Shown here one piece after another: positions 26,830-35,831 of a DNA stretch of 64,000 nt. This DNA comes from Alcaligenaceae bacterium. Lineage in GTDB: Bacteria > Pseudomonadota > Gammaproteobacteria > Burkholderiales > Burkholderiaceae_B. The first letter of the stretch is position 1; every line of letters begins with the position of its first letter. The notes beneath the pieces are model-generated. The model had not been told where the DNA came from. It did no database searches and saw only the letters and a list, made by a program, of their open reading frames with translations. The DNA lies in NCBI GenBank assembly GCA_013416395.1, contig JACCEP010000009.1:111692-175691 (forward strand), given 5' to 3'. The translations under genes were made by a program, and so were the position numbers.

Positions 26830-29745
26830 CTATTGGCAAGACTCGCATTCTTCAAAACCCTCGTCTCCCGGGCGCATGGTGCACGCGGCACCTACAACTT
26901 CTTGGGGTGGCAGGGTGGTGGCAGCCATAGAGACGGCTGCGCCCATGGCCATGCTGTTGCTGGGCACGGCATTAAGTTCGCCGCCGCGGCCGGTTGATTT
27001 CTCGGCATTAGTGGCACCAATGGAGCGCAGGTAATACGTGGTTTTAAGACCGCGTTTCCAGGCCAGCTTGTAGGTGTCGTCGAGCTTCTTGCCCGATACG
27101 CCGGCCATGAAAATATTGAGTGACTGGGCCTGATCTATCCATTTTGAACGGCGGGCTGCGCATTCGATAACCCAGGTTGGGTCGATTTCGAATGTCGTGG
27201 CGTAAAGCGTGCGCAGGTCATCAGGTATGCGATCAATGCGCGCCAGGCTGCCGTCAAAATATTTAAGGTCTGCAACCATGACCTCATCCCACAGCTTGCG
27301 TTCTTTAAGGTCGCGCACCAGGTGGTCGTTGACGACGGTGAACTCGCCGGACAGGTTCGACTTGACGTAGAGATTGCGGTAATTGGGTTCAATGCATGGC
27401 GACACGCCAATGATGTTGGAGATGGTTGCGGTGGGGGCAATGGCCACGCAGTTGGAGTTGCGCATGCCATAGGTGGCGATATGCTGACGCAGCACGCTCC
27501 AGTCGAGTGAGCTGCTGTCGTTGATCTTGACGTAGCCGCCACGCTCTTCACGCAGCATGGCAAGCGTGTCTTGTGGCAGAATGCCACGATCCCAGAGCGA
27601 GCCCTTAAAACTGGAGTAGGCGCCACGCTCTGCCGCCAGTTTGCTTGACGCCCAGTAGGCGTAGTAGCAGAGGGCTTCCATAGAGCGGTCGGAAAACTCG
27701 ACTGCGGCCTCGGACGCAAATGGCACGCGCATCATGTGCAGGCTGTCCTGGAAGCCCATGACCCCCAAACCGACGGGGCGGTGACGTACGTTGGCATTGC
27801 GCGCCTTGGCCACGGCGTAATAGTTGATGTCGATAACGTTGTCGAGCATGCGCATAGCCGTGCTGACGGTACGTTCGAGTTTGTTGTGGTCAAGCTCGTA
27901 GTGCCCGTCGGCATCTTGGCGCAGGTGTGCTGCCAAATTGACCGAGCCCAGATTGCAGACTGCGATTTCGGTTTCGCTGGTATTGAGCGTGATCTCGGTG
28001 CAAAGGTTGGAGCTATGTATAACGCCCACATGTTGTTGCGGCGAGCGCACATTGCACGCATCCTTAAACGTGATCCAGGGGTGTCCGGTTTCGAACAGCA
28101 TGGAGAGCATCTTGCGCCATAGCTGCAGCGCAGGAACCTTCTTGTAAAGCGTCAGTTCGCCGCGAGCTGCTTTTTCTTCGTAGGCCACATACGCTTCTTC
28201 GAACGCGCGTCCATACTTGTCGTGCAGATCGGGGGTGTCGGAAGGCGAAAACAGGGTCCATTCGCCATCTTCCATGACACGCTTCATGAACAGGTCAGGG
28301 ACCCAGTTGGCCGTGTTCATGTCGTGGGTGCGGCGGCGTTCGTCTCCGGTGTTCTTGCGCAGTTCGAGAAATTCTTCGATGTCGAGGTGCCAGGTTTCAA
28401 GATAGGCGCATACGGCACCTTTGCGTTTGCCGCCCTGGTTGACAGCCACGGCCGTATCATTAACGACCTTGAGAAAGGGCACGACACCCTGGCTTTCGCC
28501 GTTGGTGCCCTTGATGTGGCTGCGCATGGCGCGCACGGGCGTCCAGTCGTTGCCCAGGCCGCCGGCATATTTGGCAAGCAGCGCATTGTCTTTGATGGCA
28601 TCGTAAATACCGCAAAGGTCGTCGGACACAGTCGTGAGATAGCACGACGAAAGCTGTGAGTGCACGGTGCCAGCGTTGAACAAGGTAGGCGTAGAGCTCA
28701 TGAAGTCAAATGACGAAAGAATTTCATAGAACTCGATGGCGCGTGCCTCGCGTTCTATTTCATTGAGGGCCAGGCCCATGGCGACGCGCATGAAAAACAC
28801 CTGGGGCAGCTCTATGCGACGGCCACTCAGATGCAGAAAATAGCGGTCATACAAGGTTTGTAAGCCCAGGTAATTAAATTGCTGGTCGCGTTGGGCCTTG
28901 AGTGCGGCACCCAGACGCTCGAGGTCAAACTGGGCCATCCTGGCGTCAAGCAATTGGCCTTCGATGCCTGCTTTGATGAACTGAGGAAAGTACGACGCAT
29001 AGCGCGTTGTCATTTCGGACTGGGCGACCTCTTCGCCTAATACTTCTTTGCGGATGGTGTGCAGCAGCAGGCGAGCCGTGACCCGGCTGTAAGCAGGGTC
29101 GGTTTCGACCAGCGCCCGTGCCGAAAGAATGGCAGACTTGAACACTTCGTCGACCGGGATACCGTCATAGAGATTTTTGACGGTTTCGGTCAGGATGGTT
29201 TCAACGTCAATGTCGTGTGGCAGGTTGACGCTGGCTTCTTCAATGGTGGAGCGTAGTTTGGCCAGATCGAGTGGGTGCTTGACGCCATCGTCAGTAACAT
29301 GGAGGGTGGTTTGTCCGGCGTTGGTTTGTGCAGGCTGATTGGTGCGCGCGCGCTCTTGTGCGCGTTTTTCACGATACAGTACATAGGCACGGGCCACGTC
29401 GTGCTCACCCGAACGCATAAGGGCCAGCTCGACCTGATCTTGTACGTCTTCGATATGGAAGGTGCCACCGCCTGGGCGATTGCGTACAAGTGCATTGACG
29501 ACTTGAAGGGTGATGTTTTCAACCAGCTCGCGAATGCGCGCAGAGGCGGCGCTCTGGCCACCTTGCACAGCCAGAAAAGCCTTGGTAACCGCCACGGAGA
29601 TTTTGTTGGGCTCAAAAGTTACTACGGCGCCATTGCGGCGGATAATGTGGAAGTTATCCCATTGACGGCTGGCGATACGGTAGGGGGATTGGGCGAAATG
29701 TATGGGTTGAGCGGAGGGTTGCTCTGTTTCGCTGTGAGTCTGCAT
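26830..29745 (-). CDS. nrdA: Class Ia ribonucleoside-diphosphate reductase, alpha subunit, with two ATP-cones
   Basis: Catalytic subunit reducing ribonucleoside diphosphates for DNA synthesis. The ATG at 29745 (971 residues, MQTHSETEQ) follows AGGAG by 7 bases; the frame upstream to 29868 has no such site. Two ATP-cone allosteric modules can be seen. The first is at ~33-125 ([24 protein letters not shown]); a second is at ~150-240 ([19 protein letters not shown]). The core has [24 protein letters not shown] with the catalytic Cys, and [17 protein letters not shown]. The C-terminal ECESC redox pair is intact at the very end. It is expressed with nrdB; a promoter with NrdR boxes precedes it. 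Confidence 0.97.
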   Translation of the reverse strand: MQTHSETEQPSAQPIHFAQSPYRIASRQWDNFHIIRRNGAVVTFEPNKISVAVTKAFLAVQGGQSAASARIRELVENITLQVVNALVRNRPGGGTFHIEDVQDQVELALMRSGEHDVARAYVLYREKRAQERARTNQPAQTNAGQTTLHVTDDGVKHPLDLAKLRSTIEEASVNLPHDIDVETILTETVKNLYDGIPVDEVFKSAILSARALVETDPAYSRVTARLLLHTIRKEVLGEEVAQSEMTTRYASYFPQFIKAGIEGQLLDARMAQFDLERLGAALKAQRDQQFNYLGLQTLYDRYFLHLSGRRIELPQVFFMRVAMGLALNEIEREARAIEFYEILSSFDFMSSTPTLFNAGTVHSQLSSCYLTTVSDDLCGIYDAIKDNALLAKYAGGLGNDWTPVRAMRSHIKGTNGESQGVVPFLKVVNDTAVAVNQGGKRKGAVCAYLETWHLDIEEFLELRKNTGDERRRTHDMNTANWVPDLFMKRVMEDGEWTLFSPSDTPDLHDKYGRAFEEAYVAYEEKAARGELTLYKKVPALQLWRKMLSMLFETGHPWITFKDACNVRSPQQHVGVIHSSNLCTEITLNTSETEIAVCNLGSVNLAAHLRQDADGHYELDHNKLERTVSTAMRMLDNVIDINYYAVAKARNANVRHRPVGLGVMGFQDSLHMMRVPFASEAAVEFSDRSMEALCYYAYWASSKLAAERGAYSSFKGSLWDRGILPQDTLAMLREERGGYVKINDSSSLDWSVLRQHIATYGMRNSNCVAIAPTATISNIIGVSPCIEPNYRNLYVKSNLSGEFTVVNDHLVRDLKERKLWDEVMVADLKYFDGSLARIDRIPDDLRTLYATTFEIDPTWVIECAARRSKWIDQAQSLNIFMAGVSGKKLDDTYKLAWKRGLKTTYYLRSIGATNAEKSTGRGGELNAVPSNSMAMGAAVSMAATTLPPQEVVGAACTMRPGDEGFEECESCQ

Positions 29746-29864
29746 GAATACTCCTGAGATAACAACGCACGCATAGTTGCGCTCGATCAGTTTTATGGGC
29801 GGTGTTAGGCCCGACTGCGTGTTTGCTACAAGATATTGATGGAGATGGCCGTTTGGCCTGTTTG

Positions 29865-29880
29865 CCACAAGATGTTGTGT
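29865..29880 (-). promoter_or_regulatory. NrdR box (promoter-proximal downstream site)
   Basis: CCACAAGATGTTGTGT; on the minus strand ACACAACATCTTGTGG, matching the NrdR consensus ACACwATATcTwGTGT at most positions. It begins 31 bases from the second box, the spacing known for cooperative NrdR pairs. Confidence 0.75.
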
Positions 29881-29895
29881 TTTTTGCTTTTTAAA

Positions 29896-29911
29896 ACACT
29901 AATTGTAGTGA
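29896..29911 (-). promoter_or_regulatory. NrdR box overlapping the nrdA -10 element
   Basis: ACACTAATTGTAGTGA, with palindromic arms CACTA/TAGTG. It covers the predicted -10 hexamer TACAAT, so binding would block RNA polymerase. The paired box starts 31 bases away. A weaker look-alike (CTACAAGATATTGATG) is at 29826-29841. Confidence 0.75.
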
Positions 29912-29930
29912 TCGCTTATGCTTGATACAA
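29902..29930 (-). promoter_or_regulatory. nrdAB promoter
   Basis: On the minus strand TTGTAT (29930-29925), a spacer of exactly 17 bases, then TACAAT (29907-29902). The -10 lies in the NrdR box, the geometry expected of an NrdR-repressed promoter. The leader to the nrdA ATG is about 155 bases. Confidence 0.7.
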
Positions 29931-30179
29931 GACAAAAAAGCCATGACTTTATGGTTTTTTTTGTAAATTTTAGGCATGGCATAGATGGTGGGCGCGGCAG
30001 GCCTGCCGCGCAACTGGTGAGCGCATGAAGAAGAAGGGATCAGGTTTTCGTTTTGCTGCGTCGGCACGCATTGGCGAGTGTTCATTCGCTGGCGTGGTCT
30101 GAGTATCAGGCGCCCGTAGATGGTACGATTACAGGCTGCGAGCGCGGTGTGCCGCTCGCGTCTTTCCAGGGAAGACTAC
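29931..30179. other. Rest of the nrdA / lipoprotein intergenic region
   Basis: About 250 bases with no convincing gene, upstream of the nrdA promoter on one side and of the lipoprotein gene on the other. I see no hairpin, repeat or confident promoter for the lipoprotein gene here. Confidence 0.5.
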
Positions 30180-30674
30180 ATGCATAGAGTTACCTTCCGT
30201 CGAGCCAGGGTTGTTGCTGGTTTTGTTGCTGCCGTCGTGATCGCAGGCTGCGCCACACAGCCGCCTCCGGCGCCCGAGCCCGAGGCGCAACCGCCTGCGT
30301 GCCAGGCAGCCGCAGAAAACGATGCACTTACAGGCAACTGGTTGAGTGTCAGGCGGCAAAAAGGCGTTAATGGTGAGCTCCGCACCTTGTTCACATTGAA
30401 CCAGGACGGCACCATGGCCTACACCGAACTATTGAAGCGGGGCAAAAACCCTTCTCAGGGGTTATCTGAAACCGGCTGCTGGTCGCGCATTAAAGGTGCT
30501 CTGGTGCTGCAAACACTGCTTTCAAACGGCGCGCCGGTAAGCATGGATGATCCCATATACAAAAACAGCTACATCGTTGAAGCCAGCGGCGGCGACTCGC
30601 TAACGCTGCGCAATGAAGAGGGCGCGCGCATCAAGGCACGGCGTATGTCGCCGGGGTATCGCTTACCTTTCTAG
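30180..30674 (+). CDS. Small putative lipoprotein
   Basis: 164-residue secreted protein of unknown function. Starting at the ATG at 30180, behind AGGGAAG, it has a basic N-region (MHRVTFRRARV), a hydrophobic core and a lipobox VIAGC (Cys near residue 23), then a proline-rich tether (QPPPAPEPEAQPP). The mature domain (ALTGNWLSVRRQ ... TLFTLNQDGTMAYTELL) looks like a small beta-rich fold with a META/lipocalin-like Gly-Asn-Trp start. That comparison is weak. The longer frame from 30120 adds 20 residues without a ribosome-binding site. It is convergent with the GntR regulator: the stops are one base apart. Confidence 0.75.
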   Translation: MHRVTFRRARVVAGFVAAVVIAGCATQPPPAPEPEAQPPACQAAAENDALTGNWLSVRRQKGVNGELRTLFTLNQDGTMAYTELLKRGKNPSQGLSETGCWSRIKGALVLQTLLSNGAPVSMDDPIYKNSYIVEASGGDSLTLRNEEGARIKARRMSPGYRLPF

Positions 30675-30675
30675 C

Positions 30676-31416
30676 CTATTGCCCGACGTGTTTTCGAGTT
30701 ACAGGCTGCCGAAGAAAATGACGATCGGTGGCCGCTTCTTTTCTTTGAAGCATGCTGTTGGCTGAATGCCAAAGATGTTTTTTCATCGCGTCGTAGGCGC
30801 CGTTGGCGTCGCCGGCAAGAATGGCCTGGGCAATCGCCATATGCTGATCAATCGAGTTCAGAATGATGGCTTCGGCACCGATCGCCTGTTTCAGTTGGGC
30901 CATGAAGACAGCCAATTGGTATCTGTCGATGAGCAATGCCAATTCTGTATTGCCGCTAATCTTAACGATGGCCTGATGAAACGCTCTGTTGTGGATCATG
31001 AACGCCTGCATGTTCATGCTGCGCCTGAGCGCCTCCCCCTCCTTCACGATAGCCTGAAAAACACGCCGGTTGTCGGCTTCGTTGATGTGGTCAGCAGCCA
31101 ACCTGGCTGCCTGGCCCTCCAGTGCCTCGCGTATCTGAAACAGGCTGACGACTTCAGCCGCAGATAACCTTCTGACGATGGCGCCGCGATTGGGGATCAG
31201 TTCAACTAATCGCTCACCGGCCAGACGACGAAACGCCTCGCGTAGTGACCCACGGCTGACCCCAAGATGCTCCATCAGATCGCGCGAAACTAGCCGCTGT
31301 CCTGGCACCAGGCTGCCCTCCAGAATCTGTTCCTTGAGGTGATTGGCGACGCGTTCTACGGTGTCCCCGCTGCGCAAAACGGGATCGGCTGTGTCGGGTG
31401 GGAGGGTAGATTTCAT
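30676..31416 (-). CDS. GntR-family transcriptional regulator, FCD (FadR) subfamily
   Basis: 246-residue regulator with an N-terminal winged helix (residues ~20-85: VERVANHLKEQILEGSLVPGQRL, LMEHLGVSRGSLREAFRRLAGERLVEL, RGAIVR). A C-terminal FCD ligand-binding all-helical domain at ~95-230 includes the metal-binding His pattern (FHQAI and HMAIAQAILAGD, H-late). FCD regulators usually sense organic acids. Divergent from the ABC/lyase/hydratase operon across ~100 bases, so it is the probable local regulator. The start at 31416 lacks a clear ribosome-binding site; a TTG at 31485 would give 269 residues and run into the operon promoter. Confidence 0.88.
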   Translation of the reverse strand: MKSTLPPDTADPVLRSGDTVERVANHLKEQILEGSLVPGQRLVSRDLMEHLGVSRGSLREAFRRLAGERLVELIPNRGAIVRRLSAAEVVSLFQIREALEGQAARLAADHINEADNRRVFQAIVKEGEALRRSMNMQAFMIHNRAFHQAIVKISGNTELALLIDRYQLAVFMAQLKQAIGAEAIILNSIDQHMAIAQAILAGDANGAYDAMKKHLWHSANSMLQRKEAATDRHFLRQPVTRKHVGQ

Positions 31417-31435
31417 ATTTATTTTGGAGGCGAAA

Positions 31436-31465
31436 TTGACGATGACAACACTAAGAATGTAGTCT
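31436..31465 (+). promoter_or_regulatory. Putative promoter of the ABC/lyase/hydratase operon
   Basis: TTGACG (31436-31441), an 18-base spacer and TAGTCT (31460-31465) on the plus strand. Immediately downstream is a near-direct repeat, TAGGACAAAAATA (31478-31490) and TACGACAAAAAAATA (31491-31505). It could be where the divergent GntR/FCD protein binds; that is inference. Confidence 0.45.
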
Positions 31466-31517
31466 AAACTAAAAGTGTAGGACAAAAATATACGACAAAA
31501 AAATACGGAGACAAAAC

Positions 31518-32498
31518 ATGACTAAACCTTTGTTTAAGAAGGCCATGTATGGCCTGGCGTTTTCCGCTGCAGCCTTTTGCGCTACGGCCTCGGCAGTCAA
31601 TCTGACCGTTACCCACTGGGCAGACGGTATGTACGGAACGCCATTCGCCGTCGCGATGGAAAAGGGGTATTTCAAAGATGCCGGAATCGATGTCACCGGC
31701 TTCATCACCTCACAGGGCGGCGGCACCACTGTCAGAAACGCCCTGGCTTCAGATATTCCATATGGCGAAGTGGCCTTGTCAGCCGCGATCGCAGCCATCA
31801 AGCAAGGCGTAAAACTGACCATCGTGCATGCAGGTGTGGTCAGTCTTGCCGACAACGTTTGGGTTGCCACTAAAGATTCTCCGTTAAATTCTATTGAAGA
31901 TCTGAAGGGAAAGAAGCTGGGCTATAGCAGTCCAAAGTCAGTTACTGACATGGTGTCCACAATCGCGTTGACCAACCGTCATATGTTGGACCAGGTCGAG
32001 CGCAAGACCGTCGGCAGCTTGAGCTCCGCCTACACGGCCTTGCGTGAAGGTGGCGTGGACGTCATCTACATGACAGAGCCCATACTTAGCCGCGAGAAGG
32101 ACAACATCAAGATTGTTTTCAGGTCGGGCGACGAAATCCCGCATATGACGCAAACCGTGGGCATCGTGCGAACAGACTACCTGAAAGCGCATCCCGAGGT
32201 CATCAAGTCGATTATCGTCGGCAGGCACAAGGGTGTGGAGTATCTTCTGGCGCACCCGGACGAGTCGGGCGACATACTCGCCCGGCAGTACAAAATGGAT
32301 CCTGCCGTCACCAAGGCAGCGATCAAGGATATTTTGGATTCCAAAGGCACATACTGGAGCACGGGCAAGTTCGACTACGAGGGCATGGATACGATGCTTA
32401 AGGGTCTTGTGATGGTCAAAGCGGTTGAGGAGGGGCCTTTTGACTGGACCAGCATCGTGGATGAGAGCCTGCTTCCAGAAGACGAGCGCCGCAAGTAA
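31518..32498 (+). CDS. ABC transporter substrate-binding protein, NMT1/NitT-TauT type
   Basis: 326-residue periplasmic binding protein of the NMT1/THI5-like (SsuA/TauA) superfamily. A signal peptide (MTKPLFKKAMYGLAFSAAAF, cleavage near ATASA) is followed by the binding-protein core: THWADGMYGTPFAVAMEKGYFKDAGIDV, the GGGTTVRN loop, LKGKKLGYSSPKS, and TEPILS. It starts behind a GGAG site and is followed 4 bases later by the ATPase gene. The family takes up sulfonates, nitrate, pyrimidine precursors and aromatic or organic acids; the ligand here is not evident. The neighbouring enzymes suggest a di- or tricarboxylate. Confidence 0.9.
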   Translation: MTKPLFKKAMYGLAFSAAAFCATASAVNLTVTHWADGMYGTPFAVAMEKGYFKDAGIDVTGFITSQGGGTTVRNALASDIPYGEVALSAAIAAIKQGVKLTIVHAGVVSLADNVWVATKDSPLNSIEDLKGKKLGYSSPKSVTDMVSTIALTNRHMLDQVERKTVGSLSSAYTALREGGVDVIYMTEPILSREKDNIKIVFRSGDEIPHMTQTVGIVRTDYLKAHPEVIKSIIVGRHKGVEYLLAHPDESGDILARQYKMDPAVTKAAIKDILDSKGTYWSTGKFDYEGMDTMLKGLVMVKAVEEGPFDWTSIVDESLLPEDERRK

Positions 32499-32502
32499 CG
32501 GT

Positions 32503-33348
32503 ATGGCAAGTCAACCCCATGCATACGGAGCCACTGCTAATGCCGTGGCACCCGCAGAAATCCATGTTCAGGTACAGGCAGCCACCAAGATTTTTACGCC
32601 TGGCGATGGTAGGCCGCCTGTTCATGCGCTCGGGCCGGTGTCCTTTGATCTTCGCAAGGGCGAGTTTTTTTCTGTCGTGGGGCCTTCAGGCTGCGGGAAG
32701 TCGACGCTGCTGGACTTGGTCGCCGGGTTAAGCCGGCCCTCTGATGGTGAAATTCACTTTGAGGGTGCCCGCGTGGATGGCGAAGTCCCTGACGGGGTCG
32801 CGATTGTATTTCAGGAGGATGCGAGCTTTCCATGGCTCAACGTTTTTGACAATGCCGCCTTCGGCGCGCGGCGCAACGGGCTGCCAGAAAATGAAGTGCG
32901 TGAGCGCGTGGATCATGCCCTGGCGTTTATGGGGCTCGCCGATTTTGCACGTGCCTATCCCGCCCAATTGTCGGGCGGGATGCGTCAGCGGGTCTGCATC
33001 GCGCGTGTCATGGTGCTAAGGCCGCGTTTGATGCTGCTGGACGAGCCCTTTGGAGCACTCGACCAGCAGACCCGGCTACTCATGGGTGAAGAGACGCTTA
33101 AGCTCTGGCGTGAAACCGGCTCGACCATCATGCTGATCACCCACTCCATCGACGAAGCAGTCTTGTTGTCAGACAGGATAGGGACAATGTCGGCGCGGCC
33201 GGGAACATTTATCGATGTCGTCGAAACCGGCTGGAGCCGCGATAGAGGCAGCGAAACGACCATGGATCCGCATTATGGCGTACTGCAGTCGCAGATATGG
33301 CAAATGCTGCGCGGCGAGTCGCTCAAGGCTCTTGGGGCGCAGCAATGA
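32503..33348 (+). CDS. ABC transporter ATP-binding protein (SsuB/TauB type)
   Basis: 281-residue ATPase that powers the importer. The ATG at 32503 is used; the frame upstream to 32425 overlaps the binding-protein gene. Walker A GPSGCGKST, Q-loop FQEDASF, signature LSGGMRQR, Walker B LMLLDEPFGALD and the switch TH-S are intact. It is coupled to the next gene by an ATGA overlap. Confidence 0.95.
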   Translation: MASQPHAYGATANAVAPAEIHVQVQAATKIFTPGDGRPPVHALGPVSFDLRKGEFFSVVGPSGCGKSTLLDLVAGLSRPSDGEIHFEGARVDGEVPDGVAIVFQEDASFPWLNVFDNAAFGARRNGLPENEVRERVDHALAFMGLADFARAYPAQLSGGMRQRVCIARVMVLRPRLMLLDEPFGALDQQTRLLMGEETLKLWRETGSTIMLITHSIDEAVLLSDRIGTMSARPGTFIDVVETGWSRDRGSETTMDPHYGVLQSQIWQMLRGESLKALGAQQ

Positions 33349-34169
33349 CGAGCGCCATCGCAGTCGCTCGGACTGTAGGGCATGACGGGAAGAGCTTGTG
33401 GTGGCGACGTTACCGGGTACCTGTGTTGCGTAGCCTGCTTATCGTCATAAGCATAGGAGTGTTGGAACTTGCGAGCAGGATGGGTTGGATCGACAGGGTG
33501 TCTTTTATCCCGCCATCAGAAATGGCCGTGAGCGCGTGGGAAATCCTGATCGGTGATACCTATCGTCACGACATGATGCTGACGCTTTCGTCGGCGTTTG
33601 TGGCCATTGTGCTCGCCGTAACCTGCGGTTTTCTTTTTGGGCTGGTGCTGTTCCGGTTTCCTCGCCTGCGCCGTGTGCTGGACCCACTGCTGCTTTCCTA
33701 TTATGCCGTGCCCATCTTTGTACTGTACCCCATGCTTATCGTGATCTTTGGCCTGAACAGATGGCCGCTCATTATGCTGGGCTTTCTGTTCGCTATTGTC
33801 GCCATGGCGGTCAATACGCTCAATGGTCTTGAGCGTATCCCTCTTGTATTGCTGCGCACGGCGCGAGTTCTGCGCATGGGTCGTCTGCAGGAAATATGGT
33901 TGATCAAGCTGCCGGCCAGCCTGCCTTTCGTTTTTACCGGGGTGAAGCTCTCCATTGTTTACGCGTTCATTGCCGTGATCGGCGGTGAGTTCCTGCTCTC
34001 CGGTGCCGGGTTCGGCTATCAGATCGCTTTCGCTTACAACAACTTTGACAACAAGACGATGTATGGGCTGATGCTGTTGTTGTTGCTCTTTGTGGGCATT
34101 ATTAATCTTGTTCTGTACTCGGTCGAGCAACGCTTATACCAGCGGCGGGTGCTCAAGGAGGCGGCATGA
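33345..34169 (+). CDS. ABC transporter permease (SsuC/TauC type) 1
   Basis: 274-residue inner-membrane permease with about six helices. The ATGA overlap with the ATPase gene sets the start at 33345. The EAA-like cytoplasmic loop reads LRTARVLRMGRLQEIWLIKLPASLPFVFTGVKLS, in the BPD_transp_1 fold. A second permease follows with another ATGA overlap, so the importer would have a heterodimeric channel rather than the homodimer typical of SsuC. Confidence 0.92.
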   Translation: MTSAIAVARTVGHDGKSLWWRRYRVPVLRSLLIVISIGVLELASRMGWIDRVSFIPPSEMAVSAWEILIGDTYRHDMMLTLSSAFVAIVLAVTCGFLFGLVLFRFPRLRRVLDPLLLSYYAVPIFVLYPMLIVIFGLNRWPLIMLGFLFAIVAMAVNTLNGLERIPLVLLRTARVLRMGRLQEIWLIKLPASLPFVFTGVKLSIVYAFIAVIGGEFLLSGAGFGYQIAFAYNNFDNKTMYGLMLLLLLFVGIINLVLYSVEQRLYQRRVLKEAA

Positions 34170-34939
34170 CTCCGGGTATGAAAAAACGTGCAGGGCCGGC
34201 GCGCCACGGCGGCGACGCGCTATTGCTTATTGTCGTGATGGCGCTGCTGTGGCAGATGGGCTCGTGGCTGCTGGGTGCGGATGCACTGCCTGGCCCCTGG
34301 CGCACGCTAGTGCAGGTCCAACGAGAAGTGTCCGATCCTGATTTCGGCGCAAATCTGGCGGAAACGGCGAAAGCGTTTTTGTTTGCGCTGGTCCTGGCCA
34401 TCGTGGGCGGAGTCTTGGCGGGGTTGTATCTGGGTGTGCGTCGTCTGGCAGGAGACGTGATGGAGCCTGTGTTGATCGCCCTGTATTCCATCCCCAAGAT
34501 TTCTTTGTATCCGGTAATACTGCTGATGTTCGGTCTGGGCATCTCTGCCAAGGTCGCGTTCGGTGTAATTCACGGCATTATTCCTGTTGTGATCTTTACG
34601 ATGACGGCGGTCAGAAACATGCGGCCCGTGTTGCTTCGTTCGGCCCGTTCTTACAGGCTGACGCCATGGCAGACCGCGGTACATGTTCTGGTGCCCGCCA
34701 CCGTTCCGGAAATTGTTGCAGGCATACGGATCGGTTTTGCCCTGACCTTGCTGGGCACCTTGCTCGGTGAAATGTTCGCGTCGCAACGGGGTATTGGCCA
34801 TCTTCTGATGCTGGCCATTGATCGACACAATCCACCGACCATCATGGCTCTGGCGCTGATGCTGTTCATATTCGCGACAGTAATCAGTATCGGGTTACTT
34901 CAGTGGGATCGTCATCTACGACGTGGAACATCTACTTAA
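34166..34939 (+). CDS. ABC transporter permease (SsuC/TauC type) 2
   Basis: 257-residue permease, the partner of the preceding one. Membrane segments alternate through the length, with the EAA-like loop LRSARSYRLTPWQTAVHVLVPATVPEIVAGIRI near residues 155-190. It has diverged well from permease 1. The lyase gene starts 9 bases after its stop, with a strong AAAGGAAGGG ribosome-binding site. Confidence 0.92.
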   Translation: MTPGMKKRAGPARHGGDALLLIVVMALLWQMGSWLLGADALPGPWRTLVQVQREVSDPDFGANLAETAKAFLFALVLAIVGGVLAGLYLGVRRLAGDVMEPVLIALYSIPKISLYPVILLMFGLGISAKVAFGVIHGIIPVVIFTMTAVRNMRPVLLRSARSYRLTPWQTAVHVLVPATVPEIVAGIRIGFALTLLGTLLGEMFASQRGIGHLLMLAIDRHNPPTIMALALMLFIFATVISIGLLQWDRHLRRGTST

Positions 34940-34948
34940 AGGAAGGGT

Positions 34949-35830
34949 ATGAAAAACGGGAATACGCTCAAGCAGATATTGTCGGCAGGGGATTTTGTCA
35001 CCGCGCCAGGTGTGTTTGATATGTTCTCCGCGCTGATTGCGGATCAGATGGATTTCAAAGCCTTGTATATGACGGGGTATGGCATCTCTGCATCGTATCT
35101 TGGGTTGCCGGATGCGGGCTTGGTCACTTACACAGACATGCAGGCGCGGGCGGCGACCATTGCGCAAGGGATCGGTAAGCCGCTGATTGCCGATGCCGAT
35201 ACAGGTTTTGGTGGATTGCTCAATTTGCGGCAAACAATCAGAGGCTACGAAGCGGCAGGGGTGCAGGCGATACAGTTCGAGGATCAAGAAATGCCCAAGA
35301 AGTGCGGCCACACGCCCAGCCGCCGCGTCATTCCACTGCCTGAAATGCTCAAGAAAATTGAAGTGGCAGTGCAGGCTAGACGAAGCGACGACACGCTTAT
35401 CATTGCGCGCACCGACGCGCGTACCAGTCTGGGGTTGGACGAAGCTATTGCCAGAGGCAAGGCCTTTGCCAAGGCGGGTGCCGATATTGTTTTTGTGGAG
35501 TCGCCTGAGTCTGAAGAGGAGTTTCGTCGTATAGGCGGCGAAATAGATCATTGGCTGTTGGCCAACATGGTGCCTACAGGTCGTTCGCCGGAAGTGTCGT
35601 CGGAGATTCTGCGCGACTGGGGTTTTAACGTCGCTATTTATCCGGCGCTGGGCATGGGGGTGGCTACCGCCGCGCTTGCAGCGGGCTATCGCCATCTGCA
35701 AAACCGGGGAAATACGCTCAATCTTGAGACCCCTTCCTACACCATGGATCAGTTGCATACCTTGCTGGGCTTTGATGATGTATGGGCGTTCGAGCGGGCG
35801 CACGCAGTCGAAGTGCTGCAAGGAGACTGA
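34949..35830 (+). CDS. Isocitrate lyase/PEP mutase superfamily carbon-carbon lyase
   Basis: 293-residue TIM-barrel enzyme of the superfamily that includes methylisocitrate lyase, 2,3-dimethylmalate lyase and oxaloacetate decarboxylase. The metal-site motif ADADTGFGG lies near residue 85, and QFEDQ near 110. The flexible-loop motif PKKCGH (catalytic Cys near 118) marks a true lyase rather than a PEP mutase or decarboxylase. It also has IIARTDAR and FVESPES. Products would be pyruvate or glyoxylate plus an acid, depending on substrate. It stands between an organic-acid-type importer and an aconitase-family hydratase, which suggests a hydrate-then-cleave sequence on one substrate. 2-Methylisocitrate cleavage is less likely, since no prpC or prpD is adjacent. 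Confidence 0.85.
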   Translation: MKNGNTLKQILSAGDFVTAPGVFDMFSALIADQMDFKALYMTGYGISASYLGLPDAGLVTYTDMQARAATIAQGIGKPLIADADTGFGGLLNLRQTIRGYEAAGVQAIQFEDQEMPKKCGHTPSRRVIPLPEMLKKIEVAVQARRSDDTLIIARTDARTSLGLDEAIARGKAFAKAGADIVFVESPESEEEFRRIGGEIDHWLLANMVPTGRSPEVSSEILRDWGFNVAIYPALGMGVATAALAAGYRHLQNRGNTLNLETPSYTMDQLHTLLGFDDVWAFERAHAVEVLQGD

Positions 35831-35831
35831 T

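Noticed and set aside
34949..35830. Reading the lyase as methylisocitrate lyase PrpB of the propionate pathway
   Set aside because: No prpC, prpD or acnD-type partner adjoins it, and the operon's hydratase is of LeuCD type with two subunits rather than PrpD or AcnD.
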